Shown: piece by piece, positions 1-7,641 of the stretch
How the letters are laid out: every line of letters starts with the position of its first letter
Numbering within the stretch: the stretch's first letter is position 1
From: Bacillota bacterium
Lineage (GTDB): Bacteria; Bacillota; Clostridia; Oscillospirales; Ruminococcaceae
DNA: 7,838 bases
NCBI GenBank assembly: GCA_023439605.1
Contig: JAEXNS010000227.1
Location: 1 to 7,838 of the forward strand
Reading direction: 5' to 3'
Program-made: the position numbers and the translations under genes
The notes under the pieces: generated by a model
Told to the model about the DNA's origin: nothing
What the model saw: only the letters and a program-made list of their open reading frames with translations
Database searches by the model: none

Positions 1-2682
1 TTTGAAGCGAATTACAAAGGAGAGTTTAAAAAAATATTAGAAAAAAAGATGGGTATAGATTCTTTTTCTTGTTTTGCTGTAAACTCTTATGGTAATTTTT
101 TTTGCATAAGTCAAAATCACGGAGAAAATAGCTGTTATTTAGAAGAATACAATGCAGATGGCGAAAACTTAAATTCAATTTCCTTAAACGAAAAAATATC
201 AGAGATGAATAATGCCTACATCCCTTTTATTAAGTTTTCAAAAGAAGGTGATTTGTATTTATTTAAGCAAACAGTAGATGCCACAAACGAAACTGAATAT
301 TCAGAAATTTATATTTTAGATAGTAGTTTCAATTACAAAGGCAAAGTGGAAGACACTTTTATCAAAGGTATTCAAAATGTTATATCGTCAAAAGATGGAA
401 TATATATAGTTTCAAAAACAGAAGATAATATTTTTTTAATTGATAAATTAGACACCGTAACTAATCAAATAACTGAAAGTCATGAACTAGAAAATGTTGA
501 AAGCATCTATAATGGTGACGAAAATTATGATTGTATGTATATAAAAGATAACAATCTATATGGATACATATTTGATACTATGGAAGAAGTTAAGATACGT
601 AATATAGATTTCTTAGATTCATATATTTCTTTTATAGGGTTGAGTGGTGAAAACATCATTTATTCTTACAAAAAAAGCATGGCAATGAACAGCAAAACAT
701 GTTTCATTTTAAATGAAAATAATGAAATGATAAATAGTTTTGCGTTAAACTCAATTCAAGGCGGAAATATAAGCAATTACATGGTTAATGCGGATAGTAC
801 AATTTCTTATCTAGAATATTTTGATTCATATAGTGTGTATGTAAATACCGTTACAGAAAATGGTGAACTCCTTTCATCCATAAAGTTAAATGACATATCA
901 AGTGATATGATAGGTATTGACGATATAAACAGAGATGAAAAAGATAATATAATACTCAGTATAAACATTAAGAGTATTAGTTCCGAAGAAAGTTCTACAC
1001 AAGTGTGTGTGTTCGATCAAAAAGGTGAACTTTTATCTAAAATAGAAGATCCAACTATAAAAAAAGTAAACTCAATTATAAAATTAAAAAACAATGACAT
1101 TTGTGTATTTTTTGAATCAGGAATCGGTCTTGCTCACGCAAAAGTGGATTTCGAATCAAACACAATAAATAAAAATTATAAAATTGAAGGTTTTATAACA
1201 AAGGATTATTTTAAAGTTGTTCAAGGCAATGGCATTTATGATTTTTTTATATCGGGATATGATGAATTATATGGTTATAATCTTGAAAATAAAAAGACAA
1301 CAAGTATAGTAAACTATAGCGAATCGGATATAGATGGACAAATATCAGATTTCTCAGTTATAAATAATGACAACATACTTTTCAAAATATTTAAAACAGA
1401 ATATTCTACAGAAAAAATACTCCAATACAAAAGAGTAGACGAAGAAACTTTAAAGAAAATTCAAAACAAAATAGAAATAACTATTAGCGGAAATGTGGGT
1501 ATCAAGTATGATATAGCGGAATTTAATAAATCAAATGATAAGCATAAAGTAAAAATAATAGAAAATGATTATTTTGATAATCTAAATAATTATGATAACA
1601 TAGATAAAATGTTATCATCTACAAGCATTCCAGATATTGTTTGTGTTACTCCAGAAATAAATATGAACAGATATATTGAAAAAAATTTATTTATCGACTT
1701 ATATGAGTTTATAAACACAGATGACGAATTTAAAAAAGATGAATACATTAAAAATATATTTGAATTGTTTGAAAAAGAAAAAAAATTATATCAACTAACA
1801 CCTATGGTGTCATTCTCCACAATCGTAGGAAGGTCTTCAGATGTTGGGAATGATTTAGGTTGGAATATTGACGAGTTCAAAAAATTTGAACAAAAATATT
1901 CAAACGAAACTATTTTTGGAGAAATTACAAAAGAAAATTTATTAGATAGTTTATTATCTCTATCTTTAAACTATTTTGTAAATTACGATAAGGGAGAATG
2001 TTATTTTGAAAAACCTGAATTTATTGAACTTATAGAAACAGTTAAACAATATGGCGTTGATGATATTGCTTATAGTGATTATAATGTTGATAATAAAGAT
2101 TATACACAACAACTGTTATTTATTGAGAAAATATACAGATATGATTTGTTTCACTCTTTAGAAAAAGGTATTTTAGGCGAGGAATTAACTTTCAAGGGGT
2201 ATCCTTCAGAATCTAAAAACCTCTCTGCAATGGATTATTATTTTTCTTTTTGTATATCAAAAAAATCAAATAAAAAACAAGAATCATGGGAATTTATAAA
2301 AACATTTTTTAATGAAGATTATCAATACAATATCCTTAAAGATATTAACTATATGCCAGTAAAAAAATCATCCCTAGAAAAAATGGAGGGTATTTGTAAA
2401 AACCCAAGAGAAAACCTTGATTGTTGGGATGTTATCCATGCTTCTATTTCAAATGAATTCCGAAATACAAATGGTGAGTTAATATTTATTGATTATATAG
2501 ATGATGTAGGCATAGAAAAAATGAATAGTTTAATTGAAAATACAAAAAGTATTGTAAATAATGATTTTTACATTAACAAAATTATAAAAGAAGAATTACA
2601 AACATTTTATTCTGGTGATAAAACCGCAAAAGAAGTATCTAAGATTATTCAAAATAGAGTTTCAACTTATATTAATGAATAA
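1..2682 (+). CDS. Propeller-like / family 1 extracellular solute-binding protein (5' partial)
   Basis: The reading frame is open from the first base, so 893 residues are visible and the true start, with any signal peptide or lipobox, lies to the left. The ATG at 49 is unlikely to be the start: the AGGAG at 18-22 is 26 bases away and the frame continues upstream. Residues 1 to about 485 are short beta-strand repeats with recurring Asp/Asn/Gly turns (for example FDQKGELLSKIED), which suggests a beta-propeller. From about 490 to the end the protein resembles family 1 (MalE-type) binding proteins: a first strand IEITISG, then IPDIVCVTPE, a GYPSESKN turn, an SWEFIKTFF helix, and the C-terminal tail KEVSKIIQNRVSTYINE common in clostridial binding proteins. 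By family, such proteins capture sugars or peptides outside the membrane. No permease or ATPase gene follows, so it may be an orphan receptor. The ligand is unknown. The C-terminal call is fairly secure; the N-terminal fold is inference. Confidence 0.8.
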   Translation, partial: FEANYKGEFKKILEKKMGIDSFSCFAVNSYGNFFCISQNHGENSCYLEEYNADGENLNSISLNEKISEMNNAYIPFIKFSKEGDLYLFKQTVDATNETEYSEIYILDSSFNYKGKVEDTFIKGIQNVISSKDGIYIVSKTEDNIFLIDKLDTVTNQITESHELENVESIYNGDENYDCMYIKDNNLYGYIFDTMEEVKIRNIDFLDSYISFIGLSGENIIYSYKKSMAMNSKTCFILNENNEMINSFALNSIQGGNISNYMVNADSTISYLEYFDSYSVYVNTVTENGELLSSIKLNDISSDMIGIDDINRDEKDNIILSINIKSISSEESSTQVCVFDQKGELLSKIEDPTIKKVNSIIKLKNNDICVFFESGIGLAHAKVDFESNTINKNYKIEGFITKDYFKVVQGNGIYDFFISGYDELYGYNLENKKTTSIVNYSESDIDGQISDFSVINNDNILFKIFKTEYSTEKILQYKRVDEETLKKIQNKIEITISGNVGIKYDIAEFNKSNDKHKVKIIENDYFDNLNNYDNIDKMLSSTSIPDIVCVTPEINMNRYIEKNLFIDLYEFINTDDEFKKDEYIKNIFELFEKEKKLYQLTPMVSFSTIVGRSSDVGNDLGWNIDEFKKFEQKYSNETIFGEITKENLLDSLLSLSLNYFVNYDKGECYFEKPEFIELIETVKQYGVDDIAYSDYNVDNKDYTQQLLFIEKIYRYDLFHSLEKGILGEELTFKGYPSESKNLSAMDYYFSFCISKKSNKKQESWEFIKTFFNEDYQYNILKDINYMPVKKSSLEKMEGICKNPRENLDCWDVIHASISNEFRNTNGELIFIDYIDDVGIEKMNSLIENTKSIVNNDFYINKIIKEELQTFYSGDKTAKEVSKIIQNRVSTYINE

Positions 2683-2703
2683 AAAATAATCTTCGCTCAT
2701 AAG

Positions 2704-2842
2704 TCGTTACTATTCAGCCATATGTATATGGCAGAGATGTTTTACCGAAGGTCCATGGCGACCGGAAAAGCCCGGTCTACTCCGCAGAGTCTAAACCCTT
2801 GCAAAACCGTAAACTTTACCTTTAGAGGCTGAAAAGTAACGG
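2704..2842 (+). ncRNA. Structured RNA-like element, copy 1 (unknown family)
   Basis: This stretch begins 21 bases after the stop of the binding-protein gene. Bases 2704-2719 pair with 2827-2842 (CGTTACTATTCAGCC against GGCTGAAAAGTAACG, one A-A mismatch, one outer T-G wobble), closing the whole element. Inside are a hairpin GCCATA/TATGGC (2717-2722, 2727-2732; its GCC overlaps the closing stem, so the two compete at the junction), a long arm (2739-2743 with 2803-2807, and 2748-2751 with 2797-2800) carrying two tip hairpins, and a small GTAA/TTAC hairpin (2809-2819). The tip hairpins are GACCGG/CCGGTC (2760-2777) and ACTC-CGCA-GAGT (2779-2790). It is much richer in G+C than its surroundings. 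It lies upstream of the mannanase promoter, so it is more likely a 3' UTR, a separate small RNA or a mobile repeat than a mannanase leader. It does not match any riboswitch consensus I could recall. Confidence 0.5.
2736..2800 (+). repeat. Dispersed repeat core, copy 1
   Basis: This 65-base core aligns with 7685-7748 in the same orientation, with about 52 identities and one single-base gap. The longest identical block runs ACTCCGCAGAGTC (2779-2791). Thirty-five of the 65 bases are G or C, against strongly AT-rich flanks. The outer closing stem and the GCCATA hairpin of copy 1 are not found around copy 2, so the core is the shared unit. Two copies within 5 kb suggest a dispersed element that probably occurs elsewhere in the genome. 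Confidence 0.75.
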
Positions 2843-2894
2843 AACAATTTACTTTATGCCCAAATAGCATTCCTAACTTTTATATTTATAATAA

Positions 2895-2936
2895 TTAAAT
2901 CGGATTTGTTTATTTAATTAAACAAATACGATTTAA
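2895..2936 (+). terminator. Terminator-like hairpin after the structured element
   Basis: The arms 2895-2912 and 2919-2936 form an 18-base stem with one G-A mismatch (2903 against 2928) and a six-base TTTAAT loop. The downstream sequence ATTTATTTTAT is T-rich but interrupted by A. The stem is mostly A-T apart from a CGG/ACG patch. It would end + strand transcription from the binding-protein gene, including the structured element, before the mannanase promoter. The T tract is imperfect, so termination may be partial. Confidence 0.5.
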
Positions 2937-3032
2937 ATTTATTTTATAATATACTAACTACATACATTTTCATTAGAATTAATTAATTTAATATATTTTA
3001 TTAAATTATCAACTTAAAAAATAATAAAAACC

Positions 3033-3103
3033 TCAAAATTAATATAAATTTGCACTTGAAATGCGTATGTTAATGTGATATACTATAAATATATTAATTT
3101 TGA
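3033..3103. repeat. Perfect 14-bp inverted repeat bracketing the mannanase promoter
   Basis: TCAAAATTAATATA at 3033-3046 is the exact reverse complement of TATATTAATTTTGA at 3090-3103, with 43 bases between them. The arms are centred 57 bp apart. They enclose both the -35 and -10 boxes, and the right arm covers the predicted transcription start. The arms are almost all A-T, in which chance matches are easier. Possible roles are paired operator sites, a large hairpin, or a very small invertible promoter segment. The sequence does not decide between them. Confidence 0.5.
3056..3084 (+). promoter_or_regulatory. Housekeeping-type promoter of the mannanase gene
   Basis: TTGAAA (3056-3061) and TATACT (3079-3084) are separated by exactly 17 bases, and TG at 3076-3077 provides an extended -10 element. 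This fits the vegetative sigma factor consensus closely. Transcription should begin near 3091, giving a leader of about 64 bases before the ATG at 3155. That leader is AT-rich and shows no riboswitch or convincing attenuator. The spacer 2937-3032 to its left is AT-rich and I see no gene or site in it. Confidence 0.7.
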
Positions 3104-3140
3104 TAATTAAATCTTAAGTTAAAATTTAATTTATTATTAC

Positions 3141-3147
3141 AAGGAGG
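3141..3147 (+). promoter_or_regulatory. Ribosome binding site of the mannanase gene
   Basis: AAGGAGG, complementary to the 3' end of 16S rRNA, sits seven bases before the ATG at 3155 and fixes that codon as the start. Confidence 0.9.
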
Positions 3148-3154
3148 AAGATTA

Positions 3155-5476
3155 ATGTTAAATAAAACATTAAAAAAAATTAGTTGTTCTATACTTGCTT
3201 TAGCAATTGCAGGTGCATATGTAACAGATATGCCAAAATTTTCGTCAGTAAATGCTTTAAGTAACAAGTATGAAATGGAGGATGCTGTTTTGGTAGGAAC
3301 AGGTGGTTCCTCAGTAGTTCTTGATTCTTCAACCAGTGGTACAGGCTATGTATTTTTAAAAAATGCTAACGATACCATTACCTTTGATTGTGAAGTAGCT
3401 GAAACAGGAATGTACGAATTGATATTTGGATATTCTCAAAACTTTGACAAAAACGGTAAACTTCAAAATTTATATGTAAATGGACAAAATCAAGGCCAAG
3501 TTGGATTTGCCTATACAGAAAAAGATCAATTTATAGAAATGTCTTCCGGTGTTATAAAATTGAACAAAGGTACAAATACTATAAAAATAGAAAGTAGTTG
3601 GGGCTGGACCTTAATTGATTATGCTATAATTAAAAATGCAGCACTAGTTGAATTAAAAGGTTCAAATCAACTTTCAAATACAAAGTCTACTCCTGAAACA
3701 CAGTCTTTAATGAATTATTTATCTTCTATATATGGTAAAAATATTTTATCAGGTCAACAAGAACTATACGGTCAAGCCGGCGAAAAAGAATTTGAATATA
3801 TTTATAACACTACTGGAAAATATCCAGCTATACGCGGTTTCGACTATATGAATTATTCCCAAGCGGTAAACTGGGACGATGGAACAAATTCAAGAATAAA
3901 AAAATGGGTTAAAGAAAGAGACGGCGTAGCTACTTTATGCTGGCATTGGTTTGTACCTAAAGATATGAGCACATATACAGATACTACAAAATTAACATAT
4001 GAAATGAGTTCTTTTTACAGTGACACTACAAGCTTTGATGCAAGCAAAGCTGTTATCCCAGGTACTGCCGAAAATAAATTTATCATGAAAGACATCTCAA
4101 TGATAGCAGATGATTTATTGGCTTTACAAGCAGAAGGAATTCCTGTTCTATGGCGTCCTTTACATGAAGCTGAAGGTAGTAGCAATACAGATGGTTCTGG
4201 TGCATGGTTCTGGTGGGGTGCTGCTGGTGCAGAAACATACGTTAAATTATGGAGATTATTATATGATACATTAACAAAAGAATATGGAATAAATAATTTA
4301 ATTTGGGTATTTAACGCATATGACTATAGTACTTCTTCTGCATGGTATCCTGGAGATGACTATGTTGATATAGTAGGTTATGATAAATATAATGCAAAAA
4401 ACTGGACTACTGGCACAGTAGCACCAAATGAAAGTGCGTTAACAAGTACTTTCTATAACCTAGTTAATTATACAAACGGAAGCAAAATGGTTGCTATGAC
4501 TGAAAATGATACTATACCATCAACAGAAAATCTAACAGTTGAAAAAGCTGGTTGGCTATGGTTCTGCCCTTGGTATGATTATTTCATTACAGATTCATCC
4601 TACAATAATCCTACAACATTAAAATCCATATATACAAGTGACTATTGCTTAACATTAGACGAACTTCCAGCGAACTTATATTCATTTGAAGCAGGTGAAA
4701 CAGCTGTAACAACAAAACCAACCACAACAGTTACAACTAAACCAACTACAACTACCACAACAACTTCTACATCTATTCCAAGTGGCGATTTTAGTTTTTC
4801 AAAAACAAAGGATGTAAAAGCTGGTGTTTTAGAATTAACAGTGAAAGTTCCAGAATATGATACAGCAGACATGTTTATAAATCCTTATTATCAAGATGGC
4901 GTGGATTGGTCTTGGAATGCAGCTTCTTTGTATGCGGGACTTGATGGCAGTAAGACAATAACTGTAACTTGGGATATGTCAGATATAGAAGCGGCAGACG
5001 AAACAACAGTGGGCAAAATAGGATTTCAACTTGGAAACTGTATTTCTGAAGGAGAAGCTTTTGACGTTGAAGTAGTAAAAGCTTCAATAAAAATTGGCTC
5101 TAAAGAATATTCCTTAGTTGATTTAGTAGGCACACACTCAGTTTCTGCAAGAGATGATGGTTATGGAAATGTAGCTTCAATAGAAATCATGGCTTCCTCA
5201 GGAAAGTTTAAAACAGCTATTGTTGAAACAGAAACTACTACTACTATATCTTCAACAACTTCTACAGTTACAGAAGTTTTATATGGAGATATTAACTCTG
5301 ACGGGAAAATAGATAATGCCGATTTAGTAAGTTTAAGTCAACATTTAATTGGAGAAGCAGTTTTAGAAGGAAAAGCATTGACTGCTGCAGATGTTGCTTT
5401 AAGTGGTGTTGTGGATATTGCAGATTTAGCCTTATTAAAACAACACATAATGGGAGATAAAGTTAAACTAGGATAA
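3155..5476 (+). CDS. Secreted cellulosomal GH26 endo-beta-1,4-mannanase with CBM35-like and dockerin modules
   Basis: This 773-residue enzyme should hydrolyse internal beta-1,4 links in mannans (mannan endo-1,4-beta-mannosidase) outside the cell. Modules in order: a signal peptide (1-34; KK, hydrophobic 11-23, cleavage likely after VNA); a CBM35-like beta-sandwich (about 38-162, opening YEMEDA); the GH26 catalytic domain (about 165-510); a Thr-rich linker (516-540); an unassigned beta-rich module (about 544-690) resembling a carbohydrate-binding module; a short Thr/Ser linker; and a type I dockerin (about 708-773). In GH26, WRPLHE gives the probable acid/base E338, and TEND gives the probable nucleophile E450. 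The CWHW motif (262-265) fits the active-site wall. The first dockerin loop GDINSDGKIDNAD (711-723) is complete; the second (746-757) is degenerate. The dockerin implies docking onto a scaffoldin that is not in this window. The gene has its own promoter and terminator and appears monocistronic. The family call is secure; substrate choice within GH26 is inferred. Confidence 0.93.
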   Translation: MLNKTLKKISCSILALAIAGAYVTDMPKFSSVNALSNKYEMEDAVLVGTGGSSVVLDSSTSGTGYVFLKNANDTITFDCEVAETGMYELIFGYSQNFDKNGKLQNLYVNGQNQGQVGFAYTEKDQFIEMSSGVIKLNKGTNTIKIESSWGWTLIDYAIIKNAALVELKGSNQLSNTKSTPETQSLMNYLSSIYGKNILSGQQELYGQAGEKEFEYIYNTTGKYPAIRGFDYMNYSQAVNWDDGTNSRIKKWVKERDGVATLCWHWFVPKDMSTYTDTTKLTYEMSSFYSDTTSFDASKAVIPGTAENKFIMKDISMIADDLLALQAEGIPVLWRPLHEAEGSSNTDGSGAWFWWGAAGAETYVKLWRLLYDTLTKEYGINNLIWVFNAYDYSTSSAWYPGDDYVDIVGYDKYNAKNWTTGTVAPNESALTSTFYNLVNYTNGSKMVAMTENDTIPSTENLTVEKAGWLWFCPWYDYFITDSSYNNPTTLKSIYTSDYCLTLDELPANLYSFEAGETAVTTKPTTTVTTKPTTTTTTTSTSIPSGDFSFSKTKDVKAGVLELTVKVPEYDTADMFINPYYQDGVDWSWNAASLYAGLDGSKTITVTWDMSDIEAADETTVGKIGFQLGNCISEGEAFDVEVVKASIKIGSKEYSLVDLVGTHSVSARDDGYGNVASIEIMASSGKFKTAIVETETTTTISSTTSTVTEVLYGDINSDGKIDNADLVSLSQHLIGEAVLEGKALTAADVALSGVVDIADLALLKQHIMGDKVKLG

Positions 5477-5502
5477 TTACTAATAAGATAGACTCTCACA
5501 CA

Positions 5503-5548
5503 ATAAAAGACTAACGTTAATGCTTAACCATTAACGTTAGTCTTTTAT
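5503..5548. terminator. Two-way terminator between convergent genes
   Basis: Arms 5503-5522 and 5529-5548 are perfect 20-base complements around the loop CTTAAC. The stem starts ATAAAAGACTAACG and ends in CTTTTAT, so each strand has a T-rich 3' arm; the + strand continues into ATTTTTATATTT. It lies 26 bases after the mannanase stop and 4 bases beyond the chemoreceptor stop, and so can end both transcripts. Confidence 0.9.
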
Positions 5549-5552
5549 ATTT

Positions 5553-7505
5553 TTATATTTCTTTAGTTTTAAACTTACTTACAATGTTATTTGTTATATT
5601 CGCTTGTTTACTTAATTCTTCACTAGCTGATGCACTTTCCTCTGCTGTAGCAGAGGTTTTTTGAACACTTTCAGACATACTTTCAATACCTAGTGTTATT
5701 TGAGAAATAGACGATGTTTGTAAATTTGTAGATTTGGCTATTTCAGACATAAATTCATTTACCTTTACGAAAATATCAGTTATAGTGTTTATTGCATCTG
5801 AAGTCTTTTTCGCATTTTCGGTGCCTTCTCTTATATTTAAAATAGAAGATTCTATTAAGTTTGTTGTTTCCTTTGCCGCATTTGCACTTTTGGCTGCTAG
5901 ATTTCTTACTTCGTCCGCAACTACTGCAAACCCTTTTCCTGCCGCACCTGCTCTTGCTGCCTCTACCGCTGCATTTAACGCTAGTATATTTGTTTGGAAC
6001 GCTATATCGTCAATTACTTTTATGATTTTTGAAATTTCTGATGATGATTTATCTATATCATTCATTGCTACCATCATTTCTTGCATTCTTTCATTTCCTA
6101 TAGTTACTTGTTCGTCTGCACTCTTGGTCAAGCTATCAGCCTTATTAACTATATCTTCATTGTCTTTTGCTGCTGCCAATACTTCATTTAGTGTAGCGGA
6201 TAATTCTTCTATTGTTGCTGCTTCATTTGAAGCATTTTCGGAAAGCAGAGATGAACTTAAAGCTAGTTGAGAAGAACTTTCCTTTGTTTCATATATGGAT
6301 TTTCCAACTTGATTAAATATAATATTTAAAGATTCTAATATATAGTCTAGACTTTCTTTTATTTTAACAAAACTGCCTTCATATTCTACATTTGACTCAA
6401 TATCTAAATTGCCTTCAGAAATATTGTTTAAAACATAATCTATATCACCTATATATGATTTTAAATTCAATACTGTTAAATCTAAAGCTTCTGAAAGTAT
6501 CTGGCATTCGTCCTTTGTAGTTACTTTTGGAACAGGTGAATCCAAGTCTCCTTTAGCAAGTATGTTCAATCTTTCAGTTACCTTAACCAATGGATTGGAA
6601 ATTTTATTACTTATAATTAAAGCGATAACAAAAGCCACTATATTTAAAATAAATGTTACCAAAACACAAACCATAAGTAAGTTGTAATAATCATCAACTA
6701 TATTTTCATATGGTTGAGTTATAACTATATTCCAACCATCTGTATTTGGTAATGCCGAATATGCCGCTAGATATCTTTTGCCCTCAAAATTATACACTTC
6801 ACTTCCATATTCTCCTTTTAATGCGTTTTCAGTCATTTTAGCAACTTCTTTATATTTTTCATCTTCTTTTGCTAAATCAACTAAATACAAAAACGACGCG
6901 ACTGTATCATTATCTTTATGTGCTATTATAACTCCATGTTTGTCTATAATATAACCCGAACCACCTTCTCCATAGTACAATTTTTCTACTATACTATTTA
7001 GGTACTCCATTTTTACACCACCATAAACTATACCATTGAACCCTTCAACATTTATTTTGGCTCCTGCCATTAAAATAACTGAACTGTCCGTTCTTCTTAC
7101 AACTGGACTAGAAATATACGGCGTCCCTTTCATTGCTTGAATAAAATACTCTCTATCGTGTATGTCAGTATTATTATATGTTAACCCATTTTCATCAGAA
7201 ACCGAAAAGTCATTAAATATCGAATTTTCAGCATATAAGTCTAGACGTGCACGTCTTTCTTCAATAGTTATATTGGGATCAAAAACATAACTACTGTTTG
7301 TGATATCTATTATATCATCAAACATATAATCAATAGCTACCCCTATATATTCGCCATATGACTTTACAGTAGAGTAGCTCATTTCATCTGCATCTTTATT
7401 CAACACAGAATAGAGCATAATTGTTGAAATTGTAGTTAATAGAACAGTTGATATTAACGTACTAAAAATCATAGCCCTTATCAATTTTCCTTTTATAGTT
7501 TTCAT
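5553..7505 (-). CDS. Methyl-accepting chemotaxis protein with Cache-type sensor
   Basis: This 650-residue transmembrane receptor should bind a ligand outside the cell and control CheA through CheW. The start is the ATG at 7503-7505, preceded by AGGAGGG eight bases away; an upstream in-frame ATG at 7553 would add 16 residues but lacks that site. Order of parts: TM1 (about 11-34); an extracellular dCache-like sensor (about 36-267, with DREYF at 117-121 in the distal part and YIIDKHGVIIAH at 185-196 in the proximal part); TM2 (about 275-299); HAMP (about 296-348); a second HAMP-like segment (about 354-398, ISEGNLDIES); and the signalling coiled coil (about 414-634). The conserved hairpin tip is at 500-537 (DIAFQTNILALNAAVEAARA...). 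Candidate methylation sites lie in ATIEEL (430-435) and ATAEESASASEEL (619-631). There is no CheR-binding tail. The ligand cannot be read from the sequence. It converges with the mannanase gene and is probably transcribed alone. Confidence 0.95.
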   Translation of the reverse strand: MKTIKGKLIRAMIFSTLISTVLLTTISTIMLYSVLNKDADEMSYSTVKSYGEYIGVAIDYMFDDIIDITNSSYVFDPNITIEERRARLDLYAENSIFNDFSVSDENGLTYNNTDIHDREYFIQAMKGTPYISSPVVRRTDSSVILMAGAKINVEGFNGIVYGGVKMEYLNSIVEKLYYGEGGSGYIIDKHGVIIAHKDNDTVASFLYLVDLAKEDEKYKEVAKMTENALKGEYGSEVYNFEGKRYLAAYSALPNTDGWNIVITQPYENIVDDYYNLLMVCVLVTFILNIVAFVIALIISNKISNPLVKVTERLNILAKGDLDSPVPKVTTKDECQILSEALDLTVLNLKSYIGDIDYVLNNISEGNLDIESNVEYEGSFVKIKESLDYILESLNIIFNQVGKSIYETKESSSQLALSSSLLSENASNEAATIEELSATLNEVLAAAKDNEDIVNKADSLTKSADEQVTIGNERMQEMMVAMNDIDKSSSEISKIIKVIDDIAFQTNILALNAAVEAARAGAAGKGFAVVADEVRNLAAKSANAAKETTNLIESSILNIREGTENAKKTSDAINTITDIFVKVNEFMSEIAKSTNLQTSSISQITLGIESMSESVQKTSATAEESASASEELSKQANITNNIVSKFKTKEI

Positions 7506-7513
7506 AAAACAAG

Positions 7514-7520
7514 CCCTCCT
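7514..7520 (-). promoter_or_regulatory. Ribosome binding site of the chemoreceptor gene
   Basis: On the - strand this reads AGGAGGG, eight bases before the ATG at 7505. It decides in favour of the shorter, 650-residue product. Confidence 0.88.
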
Positions 7521-7557
7521 ATATTTTAAAATATACTTTCCCAAACAATACATAAAA

Positions 7558-7587
7558 TATATATCGTATTAAATATAATATATTCAA
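7558..7587 (-). promoter_or_regulatory. Possible promoter of the chemoreceptor gene
   Basis: On the - strand TTGAAT (7587-7582) and TATATA (7563-7558) are 18 bases apart, about 50 bases before the start codon. The region is so AT-rich that chance matches are easy. An overlapping TACGATAT resembles the -10 box used by the motility sigma factor SigD (GCCGATAT), but no good -35 box accompanies it. No c-di-GMP riboswitch is present in this leader. Confidence 0.35.
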
Positions 7588-7641
7588 CTAAAAATAGTAT
7601 ACAAAAATTATATTTTTATTTATTTCGCCATAAACAAAAAA

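Noticed and set aside
2766..2790. Twister ribozyme, because of AAGCCCGG
   Set aside because: The other conserved twister blocks and the required pseudoknot partners are not present; in copy 2 the motif changes to AAGCCTGG.
2704..2842. c-di-GMP class I, glycine, guanidine or other common riboswitch
   Set aside because: GAAAAGCCCGG recalls parts of several consensuses, but the required core blocks (for example ACGCAAAGCC with its paired context) are absent, and the element lies upstream of the mannanase promoter.
2985..3007. Hairpin AATTTAATA/TATTAAATT
   Set aside because: It consists only of A-T pairs in a very AT-rich spacer and has no clear T tract; expected by chance.
3057..3073. Catabolite-responsive (cre) operator overlapping the mannanase promoter
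   Set aside because: TGAAATGCGTATGTTA is similar, but the central CG is shifted by one base and the right half does not fit TGNAANCGNTNNCA.
4642..5087. Two short open frames on the - strand opposite the mannanase
   Set aside because: They mirror the Thr-rich linker (runs of Val) and the following module; neither has a ribosome binding site or a plausible protein composition.
5734..6270. Open frame on the + strand opposite the chemoreceptor
   Set aside because: It is the antisense shadow of the conserved signalling domain, with low-complexity Ala/Ser/Ile-rich content and no ribosome binding site.
7506..7553. Upstream ATG adding 16 residues to the chemoreceptor
   Set aside because: The AGGAGGG would fall inside the coding region, the extra residues are charged and aromatic ahead of a normal receptor start, and MKTIKGKLI is a typical beginning.
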